Origin: Trametopsis cervina
Lineage: Eukaryota; Basidiomycota; Agaricomycetes; Polyporales; Irpicaceae
Assembly: GCA_022385755.1 (NCBI GenBank)
Contig: MU278369.1
Coordinates: 434,803-498,802 of the forward strand
DNA: 64,000 bases
Direction: 5' to 3'
Position numbers and translations under genes: made by a program. Every line of letters begins with the position of its first letter. Position 1 is the stretch's first letter. Positions 1 through 12,700 of this stretch are shown piece by piece. The notes below the pieces were generated by a model. The model saw only the letters and a program-made list of their open reading frames with translations. It searched no databases and was not told where the DNA came from.

Positions 1-637
1 GGCTCAGTTATCGCCCCAGCGACTGTGCTCACATGTCAGAACATATGCACGGACCCTTGGCTCGTGCGACATCACCTACCCCATCGCAGCATCTGCCTCG
101 CTCTCTTTTTGCCATTGCTTATCGCGCCGTTTGCGACTTGAACAGAACCACGATACGAAGGATGGAATTCGTCTACATAGGACACTGGATTATGACGGCT
201 AGCAGCTGACAATCATAGAAATGTCCTGTCCGGTCGAGCATATAGGTGCGAAAGCAGCAAGAGGTAGTGCGGTGTCTGCATCTCTTCGTTACAACGGAAC
301 TCCTGCAGGACTGATAGGAACGCCGCCACATAGCCCTGTCGCTGAAGGGCGTAACAACGACCAGGATGGCGCTCATCCCGCTACAGCGAATCATGCCCCA
401 GTCTCCTCGCAGATTGGTCATAAGGAGCAGAGCACTTCCACGGACTTCGGGTTGCGAAGATGGAGGCCCCTGCGAATCGGCCTTGTAGCGGTAAACGAGC
501 CTCATCTCGAACCGTTGCCTGGTTGCCAACTTAGGTCGCATCTACATCACACCAAACGCTTGTACATGTGGCCATGAAGACATGTCATATTGCTGTACGT
601 GGGAAGGAAATGCGAGGTAGAGGAGAGCACACAATAA
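1..637. other. No supported gene; left edge and eL33 3' flank
   Basis: Overlapping reading frames of about 120 codons occur on both strands around 170-580, but none resembles a known family or has convincing splice structure. The right part should hold the 3' untranslated region of the neighbouring minus-strand ribosomal protein gene. Nothing else is seen. Confidence 0.5.
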
Positions 638-1331
638 TCAAATAGAAGACGGGTACAGCATCTATATTCATTATTAGCTTCAGAGCATACACTGCAGACA
701 AGGCTACGCACCACTCGTACACTGGCACCGAAGGCGTGAGGAGGGATGTTCGACCTGAATTTTGACTTGACAACACCGTTGCTGCCGTGAGAACGGGTGA
801 CACGGCTGATGCATAAAGCGTTAGGATGCAAAGCGAGCAATAGTGAAGGAGGATGCATACCCCCAGATAACTCGTACGTTGGACCCTTCGATCTTCTTCT
901 TGGCGCGGTAGACGTACGCAACGCGCTGCTCAACAATGAGTACTCTGCATGTCTCATGGATGATCCGTGGGACGTACCTTGCCGAGGTAGAACTGCGCGT
1001 CCTCCTTGGAGGCGACACCCTCGATCTGGACGAGGGTGGTGTTGGGGCGGGTGTTACGCTTGGCGCGCTTGTGGCCGAGGATGCGTCCCTTCGAGTAGAG
1101 TCTGTGAAGTATACAGCCCGCGTAAGTCTCCTGTTGCGATGTAGACGGCGTCCAGAACGAGCTAAGAGTGCGGCGGAGGGTCCTGCATGCGCCAGCCTAC
1201 CGAGCCATCATCCGACTGAGACGAAACCCATCCATCACATTCCAGTCTCTCCCGTCCCCTCCAAGTCACCCAACCCAGCCCAGAAGGTCGATATGCCAGC
1301 AAGGATTCGTCGCTCACCTTGTCGAACCCAT
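638..1331 (-). CDS. RPL33: 60S ribosomal protein eL33 (L35Ae family)
   Basis: Structural protein of the large cytosolic ribosomal subunit. Five exons join in frame: 1331-1318, 1101-978, 925-861, 805-712 and 661-638, giving 106 residues, the usual length for eL33. The first exon codes only MGSTR, the Arg codon being split by the intron. Diagnostic stretches are [49 protein letters not shown] and [10 protein letters not shown], and the protein ends in MLYPSSI like its fungal relatives. All introns are GT-AG. Four introns in a 321-base coding sequence, with a very short first coding exon, is typical of basidiomycete ribosomal protein genes. It is transcribed away from the ornithine acetyltransferase gene, so the two may share control sequence. 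Identification is secure; the exact 5' untranslated region is not visible. Confidence 0.96.
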
Positions 1332-1810
1332 TTTTGTCGTCGTTTCGGCCGGTGTCGAGAGTCTTGAGGATGCCGCCTAGTGTCGGGCGTCACACAAAAT
1401 GCGCAAAGGCGCGCCTGCTGACTAAGCGTCCGTGGGAATGTTTCTGCCTATCGCGGAACAGCGGTTATAGCCGCAGGTGCCTGCCGACTTTTTTGCTCTT
1501 GAACATCGATGCAACCTCCAGGGTTGCACTTGGCCGTCACTCTTCACGACGCGTGCAAGTAACGGAGCGGTGTCAGAGCAAACCTGTAGTCTTCATACCA
1601 GATACGTTTTCTAGCTCGGCTTTGTATTCTCAAAACACCTGAGCTTGGTGCGGAGGCAATATTATTATTCCAGCTGTAACTGACATGCTTTACGCCACGA
1701 AGCTCTGAGTCATTGCCTGCGTAGAGCATACACGTCTTGCGGTAGGCGTCCACGTTTAAAAAACTCCAGCAACCAATAGCATCAGCACCGTCACCTCTAC
1801 CTGCTCCACC
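1332..1810. promoter_or_regulatory. Intergenic region between two divergent genes
   Basis: This 479-base gap separates the start codons of eL33 (leftward) and ornithine acetyltransferase (rightward) and must contain both promoters unless an unseen gene is present. A T/A-rich run (tttaaaaaa) lies about 55 bases before the rightward start. No specific factor sites are claimed. Confidence 0.55.
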
Positions 1811-3299
1811 ATGACTGGAAGCCGCCTCCCAGTGCTGCCTGGCGTCATCCGCCGACTCTCGTCGACGTACACCTCCAAGCCGATGCCATCCAAAGCGCAC
1901 TGGCATGCCCCCATCTCCGACGCCTCCTTCCCGCGTGGATTCGTCCTGACTGGCGTGCACGCGGGGGTGAAGAAGCGTGCCGACCTACTCGACCTCGCTG
2001 TCATCCTCTCTAAACAGCCCGCCGCGGCTGCGGCCTGCTTTACACGCAATGCGTTCCAGGCCGCCCCCGTCCTTGTCTCGCAGGACGTCCTCGCTGCAAC
2101 CGGCGGCCGCGCGCGCGCGATTGTCGTTAACAGTGGCTGCGCGAACGCCGTCACTGGCGCGCAGGGGCTTGCTGATGCATGGGCCATGGTGCGCGCAACG
2201 GACGCACTCCTCGACCCGCCCCCGCCCCCATCAGGACCCAGCGAGACACTCGTCATGTCTACCGGCGTTATTGGCCAACCTCTCCCCATCTCCAAAATTA
2301 TCGCGGGCATTCGTGCACAGACCGCAGCGGGTATGCTCGGTTCAGGGTTCGACGCATGGGAGCGTGCCGCACATGCGTTCATGACAACGGACTTGTTCCC
2401 GAAGCTGCGGGCGCGCACGTTCACCATTCGTGGTACGGAGTACCGCCTCGCGGGTATCGACAAGGGCGCAGGGATGATCCACCCGCGCATGGGCCCGCCT
2501 CATGCGACGCTCCTCGGTTGCCTCCTCACCGATGCGCCCGTTTCGCCGCGCGGCCTACAGAGTGCGCTTACATATGCAGTCGAGCGCAGCTTCAACTCGA
2601 TCAGCGTTGACGGCGACATGTCGACGAACGACACTGTTGTCGCGCTCGCAAACGGCGCCGGTGCGCCCGTCGGCACACCCGCCATCGATGAGCATACCGA
2701 CGTAGAAGCGTTCACCGTCTTCAGGGAGGAGCTCACGTCGTTCGCGGCGGAACTGGCACAACTTGTCGTCCGGGACGGTGAGGGTGCAACCAAATTTGTC
2801 ACCGTGTCTGTTGACGGCGCGAAGACGTACGAGGACGCACACAAAGTGGCGTCGCGCATCTCAACTTCGGCACTCGTCAAGACGGCGCTGTACGGCGAGG
2901 ACGCAAAGTAAGCTCGCGCTGCCAGATGTTATTGGGCGACTGCTGATGGCTTGACAGCTGGGGCCGCATCCTGGCAGCGACCGGTTCGATCCCGCTGTCG
3001 ACGCCGTTGGATCCGGCGCGCGTCAGCGTATCCTTCGTTCCCAGCGATGGGACGGCCGCGTTGCCGCTGCTTGTCAACGGCGAGCCCGAAAAGGTCGACG
3101 AAGCGCGCGCGTCAGAGATCGTGGGCGCTGAGGACCTTGAGATCAGGGTCGAGCTGGGGCTCGGGAACGAGAGTGCCAAGTACTGGACGTGCGATTTTAG
3201 CTATGTGAGTGTTCGAATCACTACTGTCGTCCGTATGCGCCGTTGACATGCGGCACTGCTCAGGAGTATGTGAGGATCAATGGCGATTATAGGACGTGA
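1811..3299 (+). CDS. ARG7: Arginine biosynthesis ArgJ, ornithine/glutamate N-acetyltransferase, mitochondrial
   Basis: The family moves the acetyl group from N-acetylornithine to glutamate (ornithine acetyltransferase), and often also makes N-acetylglutamate from acetyl-CoA, closing the cyclic arginine pathway in mitochondria. Exons 1811-2907, 2958-3204 and 3264-3299 give 459 residues, normal for fungi. Residues 1-25 are rich in Arg, Ser and Thr and free of acidic residues, as expected for a matrix presequence. ArgJ signatures are [22 protein letters not shown] and HATLLG. Thr233 in HATLLG is the expected autoproteolysis site and nucleophile that splits the precursor into alpha and beta chains. 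The N-terminal family HPRMG replaces the more usual APNMA-like motif next to it. The C-terminus ([11 protein letters not shown]) is the typical ending and is supplied by the tiny last exon. Whether it keeps the synthase activity cannot be told from sequence. Confidence 0.95.
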
Positions 3300-4054
3300 G
3301 CGAGGATGATCGGACTATGGGGCACTTGCGCTACACATGATGATCATACTCCGTGGTATATGTTGGAATAGATCTAGGCTTGCTAATGTGACATTGAGAA
3401 TTCGTATCTGCGCTAACGCGGGTAGCTTGAGGCACTGACATCCATTGGTAAAGACGATACAGGTAGTACGGTACGAAATTCGATACTAGGTTGAGATTAT
3501 CATGACTGACTCACGTAATCCTGATAGTGTACAGTGGCCGTTCTATGGCTACCACCTGTGTACTACGTGCTGGCGTAGTCGCTCTGCACTACCCTCCCCC
3601 TTCCGCACTGCCACACGCTCTGCGCATCGCATTACCCTGACTAGCAGTGCGAGTCTGGCCGACATATGTGCACAGTGCATGATACTAAACCGACATACCG
3701 GCTCACCTCAACTATTGTCAGCCGCACATATTACCACATTAGAGGCTGTCCGCAGTGGCTGACGTCGAAGTGAGCACCATATCCGCGTTTCGGAATACAA
3801 GATCTCGCTGCGTATCTGATGTCAGCCTCGTCAGCCTTATCCTGATACCGCCTCCTTGTGGCGTAGAACCGTTCTTCTTCTCTTCCTTCGTACTGCTCTA
3901 CACCTTCGCTGGTCGAAGACAATCATCCGTGCCTCACCTTCTTCTCTTTATTATACCTTGACGATTGCAGGTCAATCTAATCACAGTTCCACTTTTCCTC
4001 ACCACCAACATCCACGTCAGACCTACGCCACTCACACTCTCCTCGTCACGTCAC
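3300..4054. other. Intergenic, no supported gene
   Basis: Contains the 3' flank of the ornithine acetyltransferase gene and the upstream region of the next gene. A possible acceptor (gattgcag at about 3963-3970) in the same open frame as the next gene hints that it may have a 5' untranslated or extra coding exon here. Confidence 0.4.
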
Positions 4055-5943
4055 ATGTCTTTATACCACGGTAACTCGGGCGACTCACTGCTGACTCCGA
4101 CCCCAGAGAACAGTCTCAGGCTCACGGACACTACCAACCACATCATCCCCTCCCTTCTTTCAATGCCATCCATCTCTGCCAGGACTGTCACAGAGCAAGC
4201 ACTCTCGGCTTCTCAGTCAGAAGCGTCGATCTCGGTGCACGAACGGGCCCTCCTACGACACCTCGCTCGGTCGCATACCTCCAATGAAACGGAACAAGAC
4301 AATAGTCAATCTACTCGCTATCCTCCTCGTCTCCACCCTGTCATGGGACGCGTATTGCCTCACTCGTTCGGCCAGCCTCGATCTGTGCTTGGTACCGCAC
4401 GCCCAAGTGAGATGAACAGAGAATCGTCGAGGGTCACGAAAAGGGACCAGGACCTTGACGAGAGTCCGAAGTTCAAGATGCGTCGCGCTCGCATCCGGGA
4501 AATGGAGCGATTGCAGGACCTAGAAGACGAAAGGGATATAGATAAACAAAAGGGGCTGGTGAGAAATAAGACTTTTGTTTGCTTGAATATCGCCACCTCT
4601 AACACAAAGGCTGACTTGACCGTGTTCTGCTCCAGGAGATCTTAAACGCCCTCCTGACTTCTCATCCGTTTTCCAATGTTAACGCAACCTTTGAAGATCT
4701 CGATGGACTGGCCCATAAATGGGACGAGTGTAACGTGAGAAGGAACATGAAAGAGCGCTGGGTAAGGACTTAGCATGACTTCGATGGGGCATCCGCCTTT
4801 CATACGCTGAGGTTGCATAGGTTTACTAAAATCTCTTTGCAGAATCAGAAGCACCTGCACGTCAAAAGCGGTCATTTGGACAATGTCCTAATTGATCACC
4901 GGGCGGTCCATGCATTGTACGCTGACCTGAGAAACAGCGGACACGGGTTCGTCCACTCTCAATCTCGCGAATCAAGTAGTTGGATGGTCTCAAGCATATC
5001 CGCGCCATATATCTCCCGCCAACGGTCTCTCTCGCGCGTGGCAAGTGTCGGCGGGCCCCGGCCGCTCAGGATACGAAGGACGAGTTTGTCCTCGACGCTG
5101 CGAAGTAGGAGTGGTTGCTCTACCAACGCCGTCGCTCAACCAAGCGAGAATTCAACTGAAGTTGGGACGCACACCATAAGAATGAACTATACGAGCTCAG
5201 AAGACCTGGATAGTCCTCCACAGAGAATCTCAGGTCTGTCAACAGGATCACATACACGCCGCCGCGATCCCAAATCAAAAGAGACGCTAGCTGGAGACAA
5301 TCAAACTGCAGGAAAGGTTTGCCTACCGCGTATGACCCGGACCATGTCGAGTTTCAGTTCGGATGGACTCGGTTGTGGAATAATGCCTCCCGACGTTCTT
5401 CTGAACATCAATGCTCCTGAGGTAGCCGCACGAGAACAACAACGGGACGCAAGTGAAGATACAGAAGCTCCGTTAATGATGCGGGTCAAGTCCAGCGCGG
5501 GATCCAGTTCTAGCTCATTCGGTGTGCGGCCGTTGCGCGTCAAGAAAAGAAGTGGTCCTGTCATTCGACCAGACACCAAGCTTCAAATCCATGGCTTAGA
5601 ACGTACGTCAGAATCAATGGGCCCAGAAGGCGAACAGGAGGACATAGAAATCGAGGAACTCGAGCGCATCCTTCTAGCTGCAGACCAGTCTCTTGACGGA
5701 GATTTGCTTACTGAGAAGCGGCCCCTTCCTCCCCCTCCACAGACTTCGCAGCGCTACTTGACCTGGAGCGGGTCGCAGGCGTCATATTCACTCGAATCAA
5801 CGATCTCTCGTGCAACTGGAAGAGGAAGGCATGCAATCCGAAGACCACCCTTGCCTTTCGTGAATGCGATGGAGCAGTATATTGAAGACCCAAGCTCTCT
5901 GAGACCGCTTCAGGAGGTATTACGGGAGCCAGTAGTGTGCTAG
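4055..5943 (+). CDS. Hypothetical Ser/Arg-rich protein, 567 residues
   Basis: I do not recognise the family. Three exons join in phase 0: 4055-4558, 4636-4734 and 4843-5943. The introns are 77 and 108 bases with consensus ends. The first ATG in the open frame is at 4055. The protein is largely low complexity and probably disordered, with many Ser, Arg and acidic residues. One ordered-looking stretch spans the first intron: a charged helix of the form RRARIREMERLQDLEDERD followed by EILNALLTSHP and a short block ending in AHKWDEC. Ser-rich basic segments such as SRQRSLSRVASVGG and a proline run (LPPPPQTS) follow. There is no signal peptide, membrane segment or catalytic motif. The exon joins keep a long frame open, so I think it is a real gene. 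A scaffold or regulatory role is possible but unsupported. The next gene converges on it. Confidence 0.75.
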
Positions 5944-6334
5944 ATTTGGAATGTGTGAGTATAGGCGATTCGGTGCGGGCGGTGAATAGACCGAATGTGT
6001 TGTTACTGTAACCATAACGCTATATCCTCCGATTGACCGTGATTTATTGTTCATGGATGTCACGATAAATGATGCTTTGAGATATCTTTGACGTGCGATT
6101 GCGGGCGAGTTAGCCTGGTCATAGCGACTTTTGTTCAACTTTGAGTCCGCGGGACGGCAAATAGCATTCTAAAGCTTTGAGTCGAATGATCCAATCAGGA
6201 GAAGCACAACTGACGACATGCGGCGGTGCAACAAGGTCAAAGCCATACACGCTAGTGGGTGCGACAATATAACACATTAAAATAGTCTGTCTGGTGCCTC
6301 TGATCGACTTCGCTTATGGATCATCCACTAACAA
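5944..6334. other. Convergent 3' flank
   Basis: The 391 bases between two tail-to-tail genes, A/T-rich and without a supported gene. Both 3' untranslated regions and polyadenylation sites should lie here. Confidence 0.5.
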
Positions 6335-7717
6335 CTATAGCCGTATGTGCACGCAGCTGTCGTCGCCACCACAATGGCAAGTTCTTCTCATCTCCATAAT
6401 AATATCCTTTCCCTTAAGCTCTTGCAGTTCTCCAATGACCCTGTCCGTCTCTTCTTCGTCCCACTCTTCCATCCAGTTCTGCTCGTACAGAAGCTCGATC
6501 GCTTCGAGTACCTTAAACTTTCGGCAAATCCTCCGGAATAAGCTCCAGTCCACAGCGTTGCACATCCAAGGGTTAATCAGACCTTCGTTTGACGGTACAC
6601 GAGCACAGTGAGTGTCGTCGAAGTCGACGGTGAAGTGGCGAAGGTTTTCTGGCGGCAAGGCGGCAAGGATCTTGAAGAACGCCGAGTACACTTCCACGTT
6701 TCGGGGGTTCCCTTGCGGTGCAAACATCGCCCCGCTACGGAAACTAAAATATTGAATTTTTTTGCATGAGTCCAGTCCGTCCCGTAAGGCTGATACGAGA
6801 AGCTGCGGTGCTGAGGAAGGGTAAGGGGATTATTCTTCTGGAGCTCACTCGAGTGTGAAAATTTGAGACTCACTGATGAGATATCTCTCGTTCTTGACCA
6901 TATTTAACCGCCATATATCCAAGATGAGGGAGACTAGATTCGTGCCAGTGTCACGGAGAAAATCGCCTGCAGCCTTCAAATCCGTCAGAGAGCGACACGA
7001 GATTTCAAGATGCGAGAGTGTAGATCCAGAAGCAGGAGCTAAGATGGGGAGAAATACGGCCAATGGAAGATGATGGGTTATGACTAGACGCGAAACCGCA
7101 GGTCCAGGTCCAGACCAGAGGGGTACTTCAGCGTGTTCGCTTCCTTTCATCTTTCCCAACTTGTCCTCGAAGCCGATGAATTCGAGGCTACTGATGCGGG
7201 AAAAGGAGCATAGAACCGAAATAACGCCTTCGTATGGACTCTCGTTCAGTGTCTTCACCCCACGCATGGTAACCGAGTGGATATCTCGGTGGCGGTTGAG
7301 GCCCTGGATGGACGATGATGGGGTGGAGACGACGATAGAAACATGTTCCAGTTCTAAGCTGCGCAGACACGGAAGCCTCTCCACGGTCTTGAGAAGAACG
7401 TCGACGTCGAGAACGGGCTTGTTGAAGAAGATTCCTCCGACCTTCAACACTTTGATGAACGGCGCGATATCTTCTTTCGTGGCGACTTGCTTCTTGATAA
7501 ACTCGTTGCATGCGGCGAAATTTCTAGCGTCGTCAGTGAGGTCGATCGTCACCTCGGAGAAGACGTAGCGGAGAGACGCCCTTCGCCATTGATGCGACAC
7601 CAGTGATGAGGTCTCGATATCTTCAGGTGGTACCATTGAAAGCGTGGCATCCAGTAGCTCTGTAGGCAAGCGCATGATAGGTGAAAAGCGAGAGTTCTGC
7701 TGAGCAATAGCGCTCAT
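6335..7717 (-). CDS. F-box protein with probable leucine-rich-repeat-like C-terminus
   Basis: F-box proteins are substrate receptors of SCF ubiquitin ligases; the F-box binds Skp1. Exon 1 is 7717-6874 and exon 2 is 6789-6335, giving 432 residues. The join was chosen because A|CC restores the frame and yields TLRDGLDSCKKIQYFSFRSG; other acceptors shift the frame. The F-box covers about residues 14-52 (MRLPTELLDATLSMVPPEDI, then LVSHQWRRASLRYVF). The rest has recurring short Leu/Ile-rich strands of the type LRSLELEHVSIVV, ISSLEFIG and LSHLEISCRSLTDL, typical of degenerate repeats in the large basidiomycete F-box families. The open frame continues upstream, but the first ATG gives the start used here, and a TATAAAA box 71 bases upstream supports it. 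The substrate is unknown. Confidence 0.85.
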
Positions 7718-7787
7718 CTTGAAGGGTCGAAAATAGGAGACTGAGAAACGCTTGGTCCCGTCCAAGCTCCTGACTTCACGTTCCCGG

Positions 7788-7794
7788 TTTTATA
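7788..7794 (-). promoter_or_regulatory. Probable TATA box of the F-box gene
   Basis: The minus strand reads TATAAAA here, 71 bases before the chosen ATG at 7717, a sensible distance for a fungal core promoter. Confidence 0.5.
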
Positions 7795-9729
7795 GATCTT
7801 TGTCTTCCGGTGTGGCCAGAGCCAAACTGGAAGTGGGGCCAACTTGGCTCCCATCATTTGACATGGTCAACATCCCGTACTGGCCACAGTGAAACGCGAA
7901 TTTCCCTGCCCGTGTGCCCCTCTGGTGGTTCCAACCGCTTACGCGCTCCCAGCATTGAGTAGAGCTAGCAGAGATACTGAGACGATGATTCGGCCTAGTC
8001 GATAGTCGAATCGAGTGGAACAAAAAATCGGCCACTGGGGAGTGCTTGAGACTGATCGCAATACAGCGGAAGCAAAATCCTGCCCTTGTTTCTTGTGGCT
8101 TAGTGACGGGCTCGGGGCCTTGATTCCAAAACCTGTCTCCTGGAAAGCGCGCTGAGCTCTACTCCGCGCATCTTCATCTCCGTCTCTAATGCTGGCCTGA
8201 GAGGGCACGAGGGACCGCAGAGAACGACTTTTCTTTGCTGCTCCGTCGGTGTTGAAGCACGGGATGAAGTCCTTCAATTATCACCAAAGCTGGTTTGGGT
8301 TACAGCGTGTGTTGCACTTCCACCATCCGAGACCACCGGCACTATGATGCCCTCCCGTGTGCCCAACCCTATTGATTTAAAGGAATTAACCCTAGGGCCC
8401 ACAGGGAGCGGTAGAGACGGTCTCATACCATCTGCGCCCCTGGTGATGACGACCGTGTTCCACTGGCCTTTCTCGGCCACGCCATGCTTGGACGCGCTGA
8501 CAGGTGGCGTTCGGCGACAAGGTTGCTGGCGCTGAAGGGACGATTCGTCATGAACTCGGGCAGTACGATGAAGAGTCCCGTGATTGCCTCGGGAAAGCCA
8601 CAGGCGGGAGTGCAGATCCATGCTACTGGCAACGTATTGTTTTGGTCCCTCCGAAAGGGTGTAGATATCATGGGATACGCCCAACTGCTGCTCAGGCAAT
8701 CTAAACAGAACTTGAAGCGGTCGCTATACTGAGAGAGAGCATCCGTTCCGTGTGTGTTTTGAAGTTTTTCCTTGCCCAAAGAAACAGGGAAGGCGTCAAC
8801 CTCTTGCGCGCGCAGTATCTTATCCGCTAGCAGCCGTCCAATCGCAGTGCTGAAATACGGTCATCAGTGCTTGGTCCATTTAAGTGAATCACAATAGGCG
8901 TACCGTATCATGGCGTACAAAATGGACACGCTGTCCACGATATGGAAATTTGAATCAATTAAGCGAATTTGCAGAAACAAAGGTAGGTCCGCTGGACGTT
9001 CAATAAACTTTCCGAGTTGTGCCAGCAACAATCCGGTGCGGTATTGCTATGGTGGGGATGAAGCAAGGGGGAAAATACTTACAAGATTGGAGGTTCTGAA
9101 TAAGATCATATGCATCAAGACTAACGAAGTCACGGTAACTATGAGATGGTTCTGAGAACGACTAAAATCAAATAAACGGAATCGGCTACGAATGACTCAA
9201 CCACACTTGCCTAGGCAGCGACGATGCCACAATATTCCACGAGGGTGTGTGATTCACCGATGGTAAGGCTTTCGATGTCGCCTTAGCTTCGTGTTTCAGC
9301 ATACATATCGAAAACGTATTATGCAGATGGAACTGGTTGCGAAAGTTATAATGCTTCTCGTTGTTACGCCCCCAACGGTATTACCTTCGCAGCAGCGGCT
9401 GAGAACAAATCTTGCATGCTTTTTGCTGGTAGCATTCAAAGAGACACCAGGACGCAAGAGCAGGCTGTCACTGAGGAAAAGACGAACTATGCAAGCTGCA
9501 CTGCGGCGCCTGTAACGTGATGTAAACGTGGTGGCGTGCGAACCTTCCCAAGAAACTCCTCGGAACTTGCACGCTGTGTGGGACGGTGATTTGATCCGAT
9601 GAACCAGTTACAGTAGTGACAATGTAATCTGACAAAGTAAATGAAAAGGGAAAATATCTAAGGTAGAGACATAGAGATTTACTGTTAACATGACAATCTA
9701 ATGGGAGTACATCTACACCAAGCTACGAG
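7795..9729. other. Unresolved 1.9 kb, possibly a decayed minus-strand gene
   Basis: No confident gene. On the minus strand, hydrophobic exon-like pieces end at splice-like sites: one ending in SNL before GTAAGT near 9088, another (IVDSVSILYAMIR) before GTACGC near 8905, then an open frame at about 8870-8423 starting TAIGRLLADKILRAQEVD. They do not join into one convincing protein and frames break. It could be the remnant of a multi-pass membrane protein gene, or chance. The segment from about 9150 to 9729 shows nothing recognisable. Confidence 0.25.
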
Positions 9730-12700
9730 TACAATAATAATGCTAGTAATGTGAGTGATAACGGGAATTAAATCAGTGAGCGACTATCCACGGCGTTCAG
9801 CTCCAATCCAGGTCTCGTCCATCATCCACGGTCTACGACTTCCACAACCACACTCCCAACACATTCATCCCCACCTTTCTCATAAATTCCAACATCAAAC
9901 TCTCCAACGTCACCAGTCCCAGGGAATCCGGACAGTTCAACCATCCGCCGTTCCTTCTTCTCGCCACTGCCACCCGAAGACTGCGACCGAGGACTGCCCG
10001 CTGCGTTCGTGTCCACAATCATGAACCCCGGCATCTTCCCACCTCCCGCCTTCCGTGCCTCCAACACCACTGCCGGCGACGACGGAACAGAAACAGGAAT
10101 GCGGAAACGGAAGTATTCGTTGGCCCGCGCAAGCATCCGAGGCACAGGAAGTTTCGAGAGCGACATCGCCGTTCCGTGATGAGACGATTCAGCTATCGAG
10201 AAGCTCGGCGACGGGGAGTTGCCTGTTGGGGGGGGGGTGCAAAGGTAGTCAGTATCATAGTGACAGAGTGTAGAACGTACAGAGCAGCAGTCCGCAAACG
10301 GCGAATGAATGCGAATGAATGTGGATAAAACGACAACAACAACTTACCGGCAGATAAACCACTCGCGTCACCTCCCAACGCACGCACGTACGTGATCCCA
10401 ACAGACAGGTCGTCGCCACTCGTGTCCATCCCATTCTCACGGCCCTCCGCGCGACTCACCCGCCGCTCCACAGATTCACTCCTGAACACTCGCGCCATCT
10501 GACTCACTACCCGCTTAGGACCACCATGATATGACCGCTGTGTGTTCGGTCCGACGGACTTGGCTTCTGCTGCTACTGCAGACGTACCAGGGACAGATCC
10601 AACCGGCAGCTTCGGTACAGGCACTCGAGTGGCAGACGTGAAAGGCACAAGACGTGGTCGTGTGGTAGCAGCAGCAGCAACAGCAGCAGCACTAGAGGTA
10701 GCAGCGGAGGATCCTTTACCAGGGTGAGGTGCCTTGAACGACCACATACTCCCGTCGCGTCCTTGCAAACTCCGGATGCTTCTCGCACGCTCAGCCTGTT
10801 GGATCACAGCGACTTCCCCATCGGACCCGCTGCCAGAACCGGTCGATTCGAGTGAAGCTTGACGAGTGAGAGGGACAGCATACGCATGCGTCTTCGATAC
10901 ATGTGCTTGCGGGGGCGTTGTCAATGCAGAACCAGCAGCTCTCATCCCAGAGCTAGACCGAACAGGAGGCGGAGGAGCCGCAAAGTCAGGTCGACGGCGG
11001 GGGATAGAAGGCGCAGAACGTCCATCAGTGGAAAACGACGGAGAGCCAGCAACAGATGTCCCAGTCATCCCGCTCATGTTGTCCATCACGCTCGTAGTGT
11101 AGCTTGCATCATCGAACGGATCGTGTTCAGCACTTCTCACCCGTGAACGACGCGGCGCATTCGTGTACCGTAGGTCGTCTGCATTCGCCTTCTGTCCGTC
11201 CTCCGTCACGATCAGACTCGGCTTGCCGATCACAAGCTTCACCATTCCCTTCCTATTCCTCGTGGAGTTCCCGACATTGGTAGTGACAGCTCGGCGGTAC
11301 GTGTCACTGACCATCCGAGCTGTGGCCTTCACTTTGCCTACAAAATCGCCCTTGCGCATCACACCGCTGCCGCCAGGACTCAGCATCTCGCGAGGAGCGT
11401 TAGTACCACGATAGCCAGTGGGTATTCTGCGAAGCGGAGTGCCAGCGGCCCGAGGACTCGTGGGGCTCGACGTATGTGACCTGGTAGACGGCGACCCGTT
11501 GGGACCAGAGTGGGATTCCCCGCCTATCTCGATCCCGATGCCATACCACCTTTTCTCCTCTGCAGTCCAAGCCTTCTCGCCGTCTTCGCCAACCATCGCC
11601 GTATCCGGTACAGCGGCACATTTCCGTAGTCCAGCAAGTAGAAGACCACAGAGCACAAGTCCACCGACGATCCCAAACGCAATCTTCAGACCCAGAAGCA
11701 TTTTCTGTCGAGCAGCTAGAGACAGTTTTGATCCATGAGGCCCAGAGTTCGCATCATTGTTCGAGTGCTTGAAATCGGCCTCGGTCAGAGAGATTGGCAG
11801 AGTCGTGTGAGACGTCGAGTGCGTGACATGAGAGTAAGCCGTAAACGTGATTGTCACATGCGTGTAGTTTGCTGTTGAAAAATTTGCTGGAAAGGCCCCA
11901 GAAACAGTCGCAGCTATAGGGTCGAAAGCCAAATATTTTGTCGAGTCTTCGGGATCGAACGAGGCCGAGAGAGAGACGTCTGCCGGACTCTTCTCCCCAG
12001 TTGCGTTGGAAAAGAATTCCGTCAGGCGGAACTGGGTGCTGCCACTTCCTGTTTGCACAAGCTGCGGTTGAAGCACGTCAACAGAAAAATAGGATGGCAC
12101 AACAGCAAGTGATACATTCGTCTCGATAGTCTGGTTCACTGCCGTCGCGATCGTCACGGGGAAGAGGATGGGCGACTTCTCGCTCTTCGGTACCTCTCCT
12201 TTCAGTGTCCGGGTGCCGGTGTCGTATTCCAGCCACTCGCCGTAGAAAGACGTGTCGACCTCCAGAGTCGTGATGTCACTGGGCTTGATCGGCTCCCCGT
12301 CCAGCAATATCCCTGAGAAGTCTGCAGGTGAAGTCAAGGACACCGAGAACGAAGAGTCAGACGTCACATTGATAGTAGGCAGTGAGGAGCCGGCCAGAGA
12401 CACATCGTGAGACGCAACGTAGATGTCGAACGGTAGAGACGCCCCAGAATACCCCCGCTTATCGGACGCGTGTAGGGCGAGCGCAAGACGTGTTGACGCG
12501 TACGAGGATGAAGACATTAACTCCGACGGCGGAGGCGTCACACCGTCCAATGTAATCGTTTGGGAGTCGAAGCTGATCCATGAAGGCAACGGGGAACCAT
12601 CTCGTTGCAGAGCCGCATAGTAGACGTCCGCGTTCGGATCAGAATCTAGCAAGAATGTGTCGTATTCGAATCCGACGCTGAAAGACCACTTGGGCGGAAT

